This document shows, one piece after another, positions 7,159 to 15,056 of a DNA stretch of 64,000 nt; within the stretch, counting starts at the first letter, position 1; each line of letters opens with the position of its first letter. Made by a program: the position numbers and the translations under genes. Under the pieces are notes generated by a model. It saw only the letters and a list, made by a program, of their open reading frames with translations, was not told the DNA's origin and searched no databases. Origin of the DNA: Candidatus Bathyarchaeota archaeon A05DMB-2 (GTDB lineage: Archaea; Thermoproteota; Bathyarchaeia; Bathyarchaeales; Bathycorpusculaceae); contig JAAKEZ010000007.1 in assembly GCA_018475625.1 (NCBI GenBank), positions 1 through 64,000 of the forward strand, given 5' to 3'.

Positions 7159-7583
7159 TGTCAACCCTTGGTCAAAACTTCTTGCCTGTAGTATCTGCTG
7201 AAGCGATGATTGCCTAGGTCGGTGCCAAAGGAATAATGATTGAAATAGTAGTCGTTACGCTAAAATTTGGTGAGCATGTGGCTTTCAGAATCAGAAGCGG
7301 CTTTAAGCCTTAATTTTTGAATAATTGAATTGAAAGCGTCTTTGTATTCTCCAAAAAAATAGAATTTTTCCAATAAATGGAATGTGTTTGTGTGTTGAAC
7401 TGTTGGAAAGAGATGCTTATAGGTAAGTAAGGTATCGTAAGATTTGTGGGGGGGGGTATGAATAATCAGGAACAGAGCACTAAGATTCGCAGGAGATGCT
7501 TTGTTCTTTGTGTTGCTTGACATCTTTCTATTTATCCGCATCGTGCTCAGATTAATTGTGCCACAATCAAGCGGGGGATTGTT
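7159..7583. other. Intergenic region with a run of nine G
   Basis: I see no convincing gene. A run of nine G lies at 7448-7456, directly before a 20-codon frame starting at ATG 7458. The minus-strand frame across 7260-7541 has low-complexity, non-conserved-looking content. The run of G may be noise or a slippage site. Confidence 0.4.
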
Positions 7584-8021
7584 TTGAATTTAAGCGATAT
7601 TGTGGCGTCTAAGTGTCGGCAAAGGATTTTGAGGGTGCTGTCGCGTTCAGGAGAGATGAGACTTATGAGGTTGGCGGAAAAGACTGGTTGTGGTTATAAT
7701 GAGCTTATGCGTAACGTGCGGATTTTGGAGCACGAAGGCGTTGTCGTATACAGGCGGGATGGTCGCAAATGCTTTGTTAGCTTGAATCGTGATAGTCTTA
7801 AGGCTAGAATCTTGATTAAGGCGCTGAGGATATTGGATGCGCCTATCAATTCTAGGCAACCTCGCAGAGAAAAAGACAACGGCATTTTACGTGGCGATAA
7901 ACGCCTTGACAAGAGCGATGGCCCTGCTTCTGAGGAGAATGAAGATCATGTTTTCTATGGAGAGTTTGGCGTCTTTTGCGCTTCAACTTCCAACGTAATT
8001 GCTGAAATAAGCAAGGCTTAG
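7584..8021 (+). CDS. Winged-helix regulator (second of a paralogous pair)
   Basis: A 145-residue protein starting at TTG 7584, just after GGGGGA. The first 85 residues are an ArsR-like winged helix clearly paralogous to 6877-7158: both begin with a short Leu-rich helix, share ASKCRQ-IL, and have the same Gly-Tyr-Asn-Glu turn before the recognition helix. After the winged helix this copy has a polar, charged tail of about 55 residues with no visible fold, absent from the first copy. Transcription regulation is confident; the target is unknown. Confidence 0.75.
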   Translation: MNLSDIVASKCRQRILRVLSRSGEMRLMRLAEKTGCGYNELMRNVRILEHEGVVVYRRDGRKCFVSLNRDSLKARILIKALRILDAPINSRQPRREKDNGILRGDKRLDKSDGPASEENEDHVFYGEFGVFCASTSNVIAEISKA

Positions 8022-8138
8022 TCCTATTTGCAGCTCATCTTTTGGCTAAGCACTACTTACTATTGGTTTGTGTTTTTGCACCGACTAGATTTTTATTACG
8101 TTTCAGTGGTAAGTTCATCTTTGTAAATAGGCACTTGG

Positions 8139-8993
8139 TTATGGATTTGATTTTGGTAGCGGCAAGTCAGCATTCTGTGAGCCCCTTCTCCTACGGATGA
8201 GCGCGATAACAACGATTGCCAATGCAACTATAACGCCTAACGCAGTGAACAAGGCAATCTCTGTCCAGTTAAGACCTGATTGGTCTGAGGATGCTGTTGG
8301 GTTCTGGGAATCTGGAGACGCTGAACTTGGAACAGATGATGGATTTGAATCAATAGTTATTGTTTGCGCGTTACTCCAATCACTTTCTTCGCCAGTAAAA
8401 TGCCATGAAGCAAATTCTACAGTACGGGACACATATCCTATCATGGCTTTAACTTGAAAATCTAATTGCGCATTAGAAGGAAGTCCAGTAAGTCTTGGGG
8501 AGTAAGAATCGGTGGTAGTATCATAACTTTCTAAAGAGTAGCCTTGTTCTGGCCGTGTCGGAGATAAAGTTAACGGGAAGTATAGCACAGTGTAATCCGA
8601 GTTGGATGGCTTTAGAGGGACAACGGCGGGTGAGTAAAGGTTAATCCAGTTTTCTGCATAGTGCCCTTTAACACGAACATTAAGGTACAATGAAATATTG
8701 AAGCCACTGCCTGCATCGTAATAGGGGGTAAAGGGTTGATTCTTAATTCTCACTTCTATGGATCTGTTTTCTACACGGTGAGCAGGGATAGTCACAGTCT
8801 CTCCCGTGTAAGGGTCTACAGATTGAGTCGCGGGAACATCGTAAGAATAGTCGACAAGCTTTACCGTGAACTCTGGGACAAACGGTTTGGTTATGGAGGA
8901 TTCAGCATACACTATGCCCAATTGCGAGATGATGACGAATACCAAGCCGCCAACCAGCATAGCTATCAAGAACACGCTTACTCTTTTCTTCAT
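8139..8993 (-). CDS. Secreted, C-terminally anchored surface protein
   Basis: A 284-residue protein with a signal peptide (residues about 1-30: MKKRVSVFLIAMLVGGLVFV, then a Tyr-Ala-Glu cleavage-like site), a beta-rich extracellular domain of about 190 residues with N-glycosylation sequons, a Ser/Pro-rich linker (about 220-245), a membrane helix (IALFTALGVIVALAIVVIAL) and a basic anchor RRRRG. This layout is common for archaeal envelope proteins. GGGAGAT precedes the ATG. I do not recognise the extracellular domain. Confidence 0.75.
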   Translation of the reverse strand: MKKRVSVFLIAMLVGGLVFVIISQLGIVYAESSITKPFVPEFTVKLVDYSYDVPATQSVDPYTGETVTIPAHRVENRSIEVRIKNQPFTPYYDAGSGFNISLYLNVRVKGHYAENWINLYSPAVVPLKPSNSDYTVLYFPLTLSPTRPEQGYSLESYDTTTDSYSPRLTGLPSNAQLDFQVKAMIGYVSRTVEFASWHFTGEESDWSNAQTITIDSNPSSVPSSASPDSQNPTASSDQSGLNWTEIALFTALGVIVALAIVVIALIRRRRGSQNADLPLPKSNP

Positions 8994-9100
8994 AGCTATC
9001 TCCCTATAATATATTAATGCTTAGGCACAAATTAAACATTTCTTAATGTTGTACTTTTTTCAACTTTCAGTTTCAATCCGCTTATTTTTTCCATGAAGCA

Positions 9101-9116
9101 TACCTTATTTAAGGTA
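9101..9116. promoter_or_regulatory. TACCTTA-TT-TAAGGTA palindrome upstream of tail-fibre gene
   Basis: A perfect 7+7 base dyad with a two-base centre, about 145 bases before the tail-fibre-like gene's start. Its AT-rich centre looks like a TATA element, so it may be a promoter with a built-in operator. Confidence 0.45.
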
Positions 9117-9260
9117 ACGGTATATTTCTGAAACATCCCGTCCTTCTTAAAAGTCTCCATGGTTAAAATTAATCTTGGTGAAAGCTGCGAACAAGCCACA
9201 AGCTTGTTTGAGCTGCGCCTAGTATTGAAATATCCGAAAACACAAAATGGAGGTGAGAAT

Positions 9261-10424
9261 ATGGTAGAGTATAATGAAAATGTAACTATAAATGCGCCCT
9301 ACAAGCTCATCCTAAAAAATACAGATTACTGGTGGGTTGAACTTAGATGCCTTCAAAACGTATACGATGCGCCTGGTATTCTTGAGGTGAGCGGTCACAT
9401 CAAATGTCTAAAGGACATTGCCGCTTATGGTGGCGCTTTAATGACTGCGAGTGCCCCGGGCACTACAGGCGGTGGAGCTATACAGATGGGTCATGCTTGG
9501 GAACGTAGTGATGACCCTCCACGAATTAACTTGACTGATGACAATTATCACACTCTTTACATAACTGCTGGTTCCTCTGTAGGTGTCGGTGCAGATGCTG
9601 TGCTTGCCGATATGAAGCTCAAGAAGTTAACAGCAACAGATGGAGCCAAGCTTAACGCCGTAGCCATCGGAAGAGACGAATACGGGGACATTCCTTACGA
9701 GTACGAAAGTATTCAGCTAAACCCAGCGCATAACCTGAGATTCTACTTTGGCACGAACCAGCGAATGGTGCTATCCAATGCAGGTCGCTTAGAACTGCCG
9801 GTCCAGGGCTCAAGCGGAGGCTTAAAAGTCGGCGACGACACTAATCTTTACCGTTCAGCGCAAGACGTATTGAAGACAGATGATAGCTTCGTGTGCTATA
9901 ACATTACTGGCAATGATGCAATTTTTAACAGTGTTACAGGCACGGCAAGCGGAGCGTTTAAAGTCGGCACCGCAGGCGGCACAACATATGTAAGCCTTAC
10001 CAGAAGCGGGTCCATAGGTTATCTAACCTCCCATTATGGTGACCTACGTTTAGCCTCAACAGGAACAATCTGGTTTGAATCTCCTGCATCTCCTACCGGG
10101 GCTGGAACAAAGAACCTGGGTAGCGCAAGCGCATACTGGAATGAGGTTAACGCTAAGTCTTTCATTGACAGAGGATGTCCTTTCTGGATAGAACCGCATG
10201 AAGCAAGAGAAATTCTTAAGGAAATAAAGCCGCACCCTACGTTGAAATCCGTTAATACATTCAAAGACACGGAAGTACCGCAGTTTGACTATTCTTCTTT
10301 GCCCGAAATCTTGAAGCCAAACGAAGGGGATGGAATCAGAACAGAAGCTCTTCTTTACACTGTTTTCCACGTTGTACGAGACTTAGTCGAACGTGTGGAA
10401 GCCTTGGAGATGAAGGCAGGATGA
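9261..10424 (+). CDS. Tail-fibre-like protein
   Basis: A 387-residue protein from ATG 9261, which follows a strong GGAGGTGA (9249-9256); a longer frame from 9159 is open but lacks such a site. It is Gly/Thr/Ser-rich and beta-repetitive, with fibre-type segments (NLRFYFGTNQRMVLSNAGRL, and later SGSIGYLTSHYGDLRL). The C-terminal block GSASAYWNEVNAKSFIDRG is of the kind found before the C-terminal knob or chaperone part of phage tail fibres and receptor-binding proteins. No signal peptide. It overlaps the next gene by four bases. Host-attachment function is inferred from these similarities; it implies a head-tail virus origin for part of this region. Confidence 0.75.
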   Translation: MVEYNENVTINAPYKLILKNTDYWWVELRCLQNVYDAPGILEVSGHIKCLKDIAAYGGALMTASAPGTTGGGAIQMGHAWERSDDPPRINLTDDNYHTLYITAGSSVGVGADAVLADMKLKKLTATDGAKLNAVAIGRDEYGDIPYEYESIQLNPAHNLRFYFGTNQRMVLSNAGRLELPVQGSSGGLKVGDDTNLYRSAQDVLKTDDSFVCYNITGNDAIFNSVTGTASGAFKVGTAGGTTYVSLTRSGSIGYLTSHYGDLRLASTGTIWFESPASPTGAGTKNLGSASAYWNEVNAKSFIDRGCPFWIEPHEAREILKEIKPHPTLKSVNTFKDTEVPQFDYSSLPEILKPNEGDGIRTEALLYTVFHVVRDLVERVEALEMKAG

Positions 10425-10642
10425 GCGAGAAGATGCAGCAGCAACAACAACTGGCGGTTCTGAATATGCGCGTGCAAAACGTGAATTTAGCGTTTAACGA
10501 TTTACTGCGCGACATGAACGAGCTGCTTAAAACGTATGCTACCAGAATCGCCGAGTTAGAAAAAGAAAACGCCGAGAAAGCTGAACAGGAAAAACAAGTA
10601 AACCTTGACAAAAATGTCAAAGCCCACGAAAAACATGGCTAA
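10421..10642 (+). CDS. Small coiled-coil protein after tail fibre
   Basis: A 73-residue highly helical protein (Gln-rich N-terminus, then LAFNDLLRDMNELLKTYATR and a Glu/Lys-rich heptad stretch). Its ATG overlaps the tail-fibre stop (ATGA). Small coiled-coil proteins next to fibre genes often help fibre assembly, so that role is possible; nothing in the sequence proves it. Confidence 0.6.
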   Translation: MSEKMQQQQQLAVLNMRVQNVNLAFNDLLRDMNELLKTYATRIAELEKENAEKAEQEKQVNLDKNVKAHEKHG

Positions 10643-11259
10643 CCAAACAGGATATAACTGCATTGATTCACAACTCTTAACCCATTTTTTTGTTACAACT
10701 TCGATTAAGAAACTTATCTCCCATGCGATTGACTTCAAAAATAGAAAAGGTCATGGTCTTGAGTGCCAAATAAAAAACTGCGCAAAAAACTGCAGGAACA
10801 TGGCTACACACTCGAAATTATAGACAAAATAGTGCAGTTCTATACCAAGGACTAAACCTTCACGTCCGAATATCGCTGAGCATGTTCGTTATTTTGGATT
10901 CTTAAAGCATTGCTTTTCCCAACAAAGCTAAGCGGAGAGCTTAGACCCTATCTGGGCAAAGGCTTCAACATGGACATGGTGAAAGAAAACGAAACCTTGA
11001 GGCGTTTACTGAGAATAACGAATTTTGAAAAAAGAGGAATTTAGTATAAATTACAGTTTGGGAACGGTAACTCCCGGGCTACCACCCTCTAGAATGTGAT
11101 TTATACTTTAAGATGGCCCGAACATGTGACTGTGCAGAGGCAACCACAACTTCTTAAATTAGTTCTCGCAGCACAATATGGCGCAGGCTAATCAGATTAG
11201 GACGAGGCGATGTTTTTGGCTAAGGATTGAATGATAGATTTTGGAGGAGGTGAAAATCA
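10643..11259. other. Accessory intergenic region with small ORFs and decayed pieces
   Basis: Apart from the 30-codon ORF at 10763, a frame around 10920-11043 reads KLSGELRPYLGKGFNMDM and ends at a TAG without a good start, so it looks like a gene remnant. From 11050 to 11250 I see only a TATA-like CTTAAATTAG (about 11152-11161), a 5-base stem CTAAT-CAG-ATTAG, and the GGAGGAGGTGA leader of the next gene. Confidence 0.4.
10763..10855 (+). CDS. Micro-ORF, 30 residues, basic helix plus helix
   Basis: GTG start at 10763, product of the form PNKKLRKKLQEHGY then EIIDKIVQFYTKD. The composition (basic amphipathic helix, Gly-Tyr turn, second helix ending in Tyr) looks protein-like rather than random. 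No strong ribosome binding site. It follows the fibre genes and may be a small viral protein. Confidence 0.4.
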   Translation: MPNKKLRKKLQEHGYTLEIIDKIVQFYTKD

Positions 11260-11523
11260 TTGATTTTTATAAATTTGGGCAAAATGAGAAAGAAACCTGA
11301 AAAGGAAGCAGTTGGAGACGCCACCAAAATGATGGAGGAGTTCAAGAAGAGGGGAATTAACGTTCTAACCTGGTATTGGACGCTGGGACGTTACGACACA
11401 GTCTTCATATTTGAAGCCGCAAATGAAAAAGAAGCGTTAAAGGTGTCCGTTGATGTTTCGGAGTGGGTGGCAACCGAAACCCTTGTAGCTATACCGAGGC
11501 AAGAGGCGATAAATCTACTATGA
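11260..11523 (+). CDS. GYD-domain protein
   Basis: An 87-residue alpha/beta protein of the GYD family (PF08734 type). It starts at TTG 11260, seven bases after GGAGGAGGTGA. The name-giving motif appears as LGRYDTVFIFEA at about residues 46-57, after a helix (EEFKKRGINVLTWYWT). Such proteins are small ferredoxin-like folds, often oligomeric; their function is poorly known. A decayed gene on the opposite strand lies directly downstream. Confidence 0.8.
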   Translation: MIFINLGKMRKKPEKEAVGDATKMMEEFKKRGINVLTWYWTLGRYDTVFIFEAANEKEALKVSVDVSEWVATETLVAIPRQEAINLL

Positions 11524-11544
11524 GACGCTAAATTAAGATTCAAT

Positions 11545-11740
11545 CTAAGAATGCTTTTTCGATTTCTCGTTATGATGCGTCAGTATGGGCGGACCGAGAA
11601 ACCTGACACTGCCTTAAAGTCGTGGAGATTCTAGCAAAAGGTAGAAGACGTGCTCTATCGGGCAAACCCAACTTCCATGCACCTTCACGCCGTACTTCTC
11701 AGCTGAAGCCTTCATCCAGCGAACCAACGCCTGCCTTCCT
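11545..11740 (-). pseudogene. Decayed DUF3303-like small protein gene
   Basis: On the minus strand a good protein-like stretch reads MKASAEKYGVKVHGSW, then PIEHVFYLLLES, an in-frame TAA (11614-11616), and then VRFLGPPILTHH before a stop at 11545. Upstream the frame shifts near 11730: another frame continues with Leu-Gly-Glu-Lys-Glu-Tyr. One internal stop plus one shift indicate a degraded gene. The remaining pattern resembles small dimeric ferredoxin-like proteins (DUF3303 type); that assignment is tentative. Confidence 0.55.
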
Positions 11741-12025
11741 CGTTATACTCTTTTTCCCCCAAAACATAACTCTGGAGGATGAACCAAAGACACTAAACAA
11801 CAATTCTATCACCCTCATGCTTACTTCACGGTTTGTTTCACACTACGAATCTTTGAGATTGCGGAAGAGCAACAACAAGAGTGCCTATCGAGGGTCGCCT
11901 TTATCTATTACGAGTATTCCTGAACCCACACCGCTAGCGCGTGTTATGTCAGACTTAACGATGTGTCTGCTCACCTCCGCCAAGTTTCTACCCTTTCGTT
12001 GAGGTACGTTTTAATTTTGGCAGGG

Positions 12026-12439
12026 TTATTCTTGGCTTATGCGCCGTTTTCGCCTGCATTCTGGGCAGGTTTTGGGTTTGAACCGTCTCTTTTCAAGCTC
12101 GAACATTTTGCCGCAATCACGGCACTTAGCTAAAACTGGCGGTTTTGGTTCAAGAAGTCGCAAGCGTTTTCCAATTTCCGCTTTGACTTCTGAATCGTCT
12201 TCGGTTTTCAATGCTTCTCTCAAAAGCCGTTTAGCCAACTCTGCGCTGTTGCTTCCGAACATGTTGGAAAATACGTTAGATGACTTGCCATTTGAACCCA
12301 TATGTTTTGGCAACATGCAGACAAAGTTTGCTGGGTACTTTTCTGAGATGTCCAAGTCAACGATGGAGAAGCGTATGTAGTGGCCTTGCGAGTAGTCATT
12401 CACATCCTCTCGTTTAGAAACGTATAAGCGCAGATTCAT
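12026..12439 (-). CDS. Hypothetical protein with C-terminal zinc ribbon
   Basis: A 137-residue protein. The N-terminal 90 residues are an unrecognised alpha/beta region (starts MNLRLYVSKREDVNDY). The C-terminus is a zinc ribbon with paired CxxC motifs (CRDCGKMFELEKR, then CPECRRKRR), typical of nucleic-acid-binding or protein-binding ribbons. Next upstream on the same strand is another zinc-ribbon gene (12483-12728), so the two may be co-transcribed. Confidence 0.7.
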   Translation of the reverse strand: MNLRLYVSKREDVNDYSQGHYIRFSIVDLDISEKYPANFVCMLPKHMGSNGKSSNVFSNMFGSNSAELAKRLLREALKTEDDSEVKAEIGKRLRLLEPKPPVLAKCRDCGKMFELEKRRFKPKTCPECRRKRRISQE

Positions 12440-12482
12440 GGCAAGTTCACCCTACGCATAGACTGCTGTCTCTTTTTTATGC

Positions 12483-12728
12483 CTAGTCTTTTTGGAAAAT
12501 GCTGTTTGGCTTTTCCTCTCTTTTTCCTTTGAAACTCTGTTGACGTCGTGCCCACGCGGTTTTTTCGTTGAAACTGGAGTTCTGATTCCGGGTTCTTGGT
12601 TTATTTGACCTGCGTTCTGAGAAGCAATTGCTGCAATAAACAGGCTTGTCAGTTTTGGGCTCAAAGGGAACGGTGTCGGTTTTTCCGCAGTTGGTGCATT
12701 TAATCTCGAATACTCTTTTTTGTGACGT
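12483..12728 (-). CDS. CxxC-x17-CxxC zinc-binding protein, probable ACG start
   Basis: An 81-residue frame that begins KRVFEIKCTNCGKTDTVPFE and continues PKTDKPVYCSNCF, giving the paired CxxC motifs of the small zinc-ribbon family often named CxxC-x17-CxxC; the tail is basic. Upstream, the frame meets a TAA immediately before an ACG at 12726-12728, and no ATG, GTG or TTG lies between that TAA and the first cysteine pair. A GAGGTGA site (12735-12741) is six bases before the ACG, exactly where a start belongs. So the gene uses ACG, or an ATG has mutated or been misread. A different minus-strand frame starting at 12664 overlaps it but lacks the cysteine pattern. Confidence 0.65.
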   Translation of the reverse strand, partial: TSQKRVFEIKCTNCGKTDTVPFEPKTDKPVYCSNCFSERRSNKPRTRNQNSSFNEKTAWARRQQSFKGKREEKPNSIFQKD

Positions 12729-12884
12729 TTAGAATCACCTCGACTTGCCTATGTTTTAAATTGAAAATTGTAATTCTCAATTTAGCTAACTTCTGAAAGC
12801 CGACATCTCATTTAAAGGTTTTTACGGATATTGGCGGAAACGGTGATATGTACATCTCGGTGGTTTGCCAAAGGGCGTTTCCAA

Positions 12885-12923
12885 TTTTGGAATGCCCGTT
12901 TCACAGTGTCCCTTAATTTACGG
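12885..12923 (+). promoter_or_regulatory. Shared 39-base upstream block, copy 1
   Basis: Matches 14988-15026 at about 31 of 39 positions and ends 31 bases before the next gene's ATG in both places. The best-conserved part is GTGTCCCTTAAYTTAMGG, whose centre looks like a TATA element. In copy 1 the preceding bases also form a hairpin (GGGC to GCCC arms, about 12869-12893). A common regulator or promoter type for two envelope genes is likely. Confidence 0.6.
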
Positions 12924-12954
12924 TAAAGGCATTATTCTTTTTCGGTGACGAAAA

Positions 12955-13962
12955 ATGATGAATAAACGACGGCTTGCCGCTTTGGCATTGCTTTTGTCCG
13001 TCATAATGGCGGTTGCGCCGTCTTCAGCCATTTTCGTCGGACAGGCACAGGTTCAAGCAACGACTGCTGAGGAGTTGGTTGGGCTTGCCGACAGGGCTGA
13101 GCAGCAAGTTAAGAATCTCATCGACTTGGTGTACGCTAATGATACTGCTCTGCAGGTGATTGACGATGCTGGTCTTCTGGGCGAGTTAGAGGGCAACGTG
13201 ACCCTATACAATCAGGGCTTAAAAAACCTCACAAAAGCACATGATGCCCTCAAAATCGGAGATTATAAAGCTGCCGTTGAATACGCGACTGAAGCCCTGC
13301 GCATTTTCAGAGAAGTTTTCAGATCAATACACGTAATCTTGGACAAAGCAGGGATTCAGAAAGGACAATTAACCGATAACCAAGGACTGTTAGAAGCCGT
13401 CACGAGAACACTTGAAAGAGTAGCGTATCTGCGGCAGATTTTGCCTGAAAACGCGACCGACGCATTACAGCTACTTGACCAAGCGGAAGCTTACTTGAAC
13501 GTTGATGAGGCGCGGACTTTCCTTCTTGAAGGGAAAACAAGTGAAGTGATTTCCAACCTTGACAAGGCAAAGGAGCTAATCGCTCAAGCGTACCAGTACC
13601 TGAAGCAGTTGGGTGAAGACTCGAATGCTTGGAGAATCTATAACTATTGTGAACGAACCCAAGAAAGAATAAGGGAACGCTTCAGGTACGGAAGTGACAA
13701 CGGTATCAATTTTACCAACGCTCTGGCGTCGCAGGGTTACCAGAGCGAAAACGAGTTCATGCAAGCATTGCAGAATATGGTTCAGGCAGTTCAGGGCAAA
13801 GCGGGAAACATCCAGGACGCCATGCAGGATTTAGAAGCAATCAGCCAAATGGTGCAGCAAATGGACCAGGCATTAACGCAGGAGATCAATCGTTACCAGA
13901 ATCAATATGGAATGGGCGGAAGCGGCGGTTCTGGCTCAGACATGGGTGGAAACAAGCCGTAA
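12955..13962 (+). CDS. Secreted helical repeat protein
   Basis: A 335-residue exported protein: signal peptide (about residues 1-30, ending near GQAQVQA), then an almost all-helical body with a tetratricopeptide-like or spectrin-like feel (YKAAVEYATEALRIFREVF, ISNLDKAKELIAQAYQYLKQ), several N-glycosylation sequons, a Gln/Met-rich segment (about 280-310) and a Gly/Ser tail. It has no C-terminal membrane helix. The upstream 39-base block is shared with the gene at 15057. Probably an envelope or extracellular protein; function unknown. Confidence 0.7.
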   Translation: MMNKRRLAALALLLSVIMAVAPSSAIFVGQAQVQATTAEELVGLADRAEQQVKNLIDLVYANDTALQVIDDAGLLGELEGNVTLYNQGLKNLTKAHDALKIGDYKAAVEYATEALRIFREVFRSIHVILDKAGIQKGQLTDNQGLLEAVTRTLERVAYLRQILPENATDALQLLDQAEAYLNVDEARTFLLEGKTSEVISNLDKAKELIAQAYQYLKQLGEDSNAWRIYNYCERTQERIRERFRYGSDNGINFTNALASQGYQSENEFMQALQNMVQAVQGKAGNIQDAMQDLEAISQMVQQMDQALTQEINRYQNQYGMGGSGGSGSDMGGNKP

Positions 13963-13978
13963 AAGGCGCCAATTTCCC

Positions 13979-14866
13979 TTATTTTTTGAGTTCCACCTGA
14001 TTTTCAAGACCAATCTTTTTCACTTCAACTATCTCTAGCCTTTCAAGGCGTCTGACCAGTCTCCAAAGGCTTGTCCGTGGCATGTCAGGGAATCTTTCTC
14101 TTATTTCAGCTTCAAAGGCTTTACCATCCTTCTCAGCCAAGAATTTTATCACTTCCCTGTCGTCGCTCATCAGTTGAGGGTAAGCTTTCAGTATCTTCTC
14201 AACATTGGGGCGTCTTTTTTGTCGCTTCACCAACATCAGCGCCGAGAGAACGCTTGCTACGATTGTGACCGCGGCTAAGATTAGGTATTCGTTGGGGATT
14301 GAGGCGGAAGGTTTTCCGTCGTCTGGCGTTTCATCTACTGGAAGAACGGGTAAAACGTAGCTGATTTCCCATGAACTTGGATACAATGAAAGCGTTATCA
14401 CACTGCCTTGGGTATTTATCGTCGTTGGCATCTGGTTCAGATAGACGACTGTTGAATTCTGCGGTAGGAAAACCGTGGCAGAGTAAAGGTTATCTATGGT
14501 TAGGGTCCAAACTTCAGCTTCCTTCTTGGTAAGTGCAACCGTATCGTACTCCAGCAATATGTTCTGGGCGCCAAGAGTGTAAACGGTCATGTTAGAGCCG
14601 TCTATTTTATAGTCAACTGCTTCTTCATCTTGGTCCAGCACCAGTATGTCCTCGACTGATGACGCTAAGAGAGGCACGAATATTTCGGGAAACGACTCGT
14701 TTACCGTCAACGTTTGCGTAACATGAACCAAGCCATCCCTGTAAACAGTGAGATTCAGGGATTTAACCTCAAACCGCGATTCGCCACTTACAAACAGGGT
14801 CATAGCTGAGATTACTATTAGCGAGGCTAAACCAGCAACAAAGGCGGTTCGGGCAGCAAGTCTCAT
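13979..14866 (-). CDS. Membrane-anchored winged-helix regulator (one-component sensor)
   Basis: A 295-residue protein: signal-anchor (residues 1-28), an extracellular beta-rich domain (about 30-190) with N-glycosylation sites, a membrane helix (about 193-214, YLILAAVTIVASVLSALMLV), then a cytoplasmic winged helix (about 220-295: LMSDDREVIKFLAEKDGKAF, then MPRTSLWRLVRRLERLEIVE). The architecture is that of a transmembrane transcription factor which senses outside and binds DNA inside. It lies convergent to the gene at 12955 and upstream of the one at 15057, both preceded by the shared 39-base block, so those promoters are natural target candidates. Confidence 0.8.
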   Translation of the reverse strand: MRLAARTAFVAGLASLIVISAMTLFVSGESRFEVKSLNLTVYRDGLVHVTQTLTVNESFPEIFVPLLASSVEDILVLDQDEEAVDYKIDGSNMTVYTLGAQNILLEYDTVALTKKEAEVWTLTIDNLYSATVFLPQNSTVVYLNQMPTTINTQGSVITLSLYPSSWEISYVLPVLPVDETPDDGKPSASIPNEYLILAAVTIVASVLSALMLVKRQKRRPNVEKILKAYPQLMSDDREVIKFLAEKDGKAFEAEIRERFPDMPRTSLWRLVRRLERLEIVEVKKIGLENQVELKK

Positions 14867-14987
14867 GCGTCAAATCATGCTGAATTTTACTTGGTTCAGG
14901 GTAATAATTCTTATGTACCAAGCGTAACATTTGTTCGGTTCAACGCCGCATAGGGCATGCGGTTCAGAATGAAACACCCGTTCCTTT

Positions 14988-15026
14988 TTTTGAAATGCTT
15001 GTCTCGCGGTGTCCCTTAACTTAAGG
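14988..15026 (+). promoter_or_regulatory. Shared 39-base upstream block, copy 2
   Basis: The second copy of the block described at 12885-12923, located 30 bases before the ATG at 15057. Here too the conserved core is GTGTCCCTTAACTTAAGG. Confidence 0.6.
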
Positions 15027-15056
15027 TTTCGCGTATATTCCGAGTGGTGATTCGCG

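Noticed and set aside
7260-7541. 93-codon minus-strand frame between the two winged-helix genes
   Set aside because: Composition (Asn/Lys/His-rich, no fold pattern) and lack of a start signal suggest chance.
11622-12002. 126-codon plus-strand frame
   Set aside because: Part of it is antisense to the decayed small gene at 11545-11740, and the product has low-complexity Ser/Pro content.
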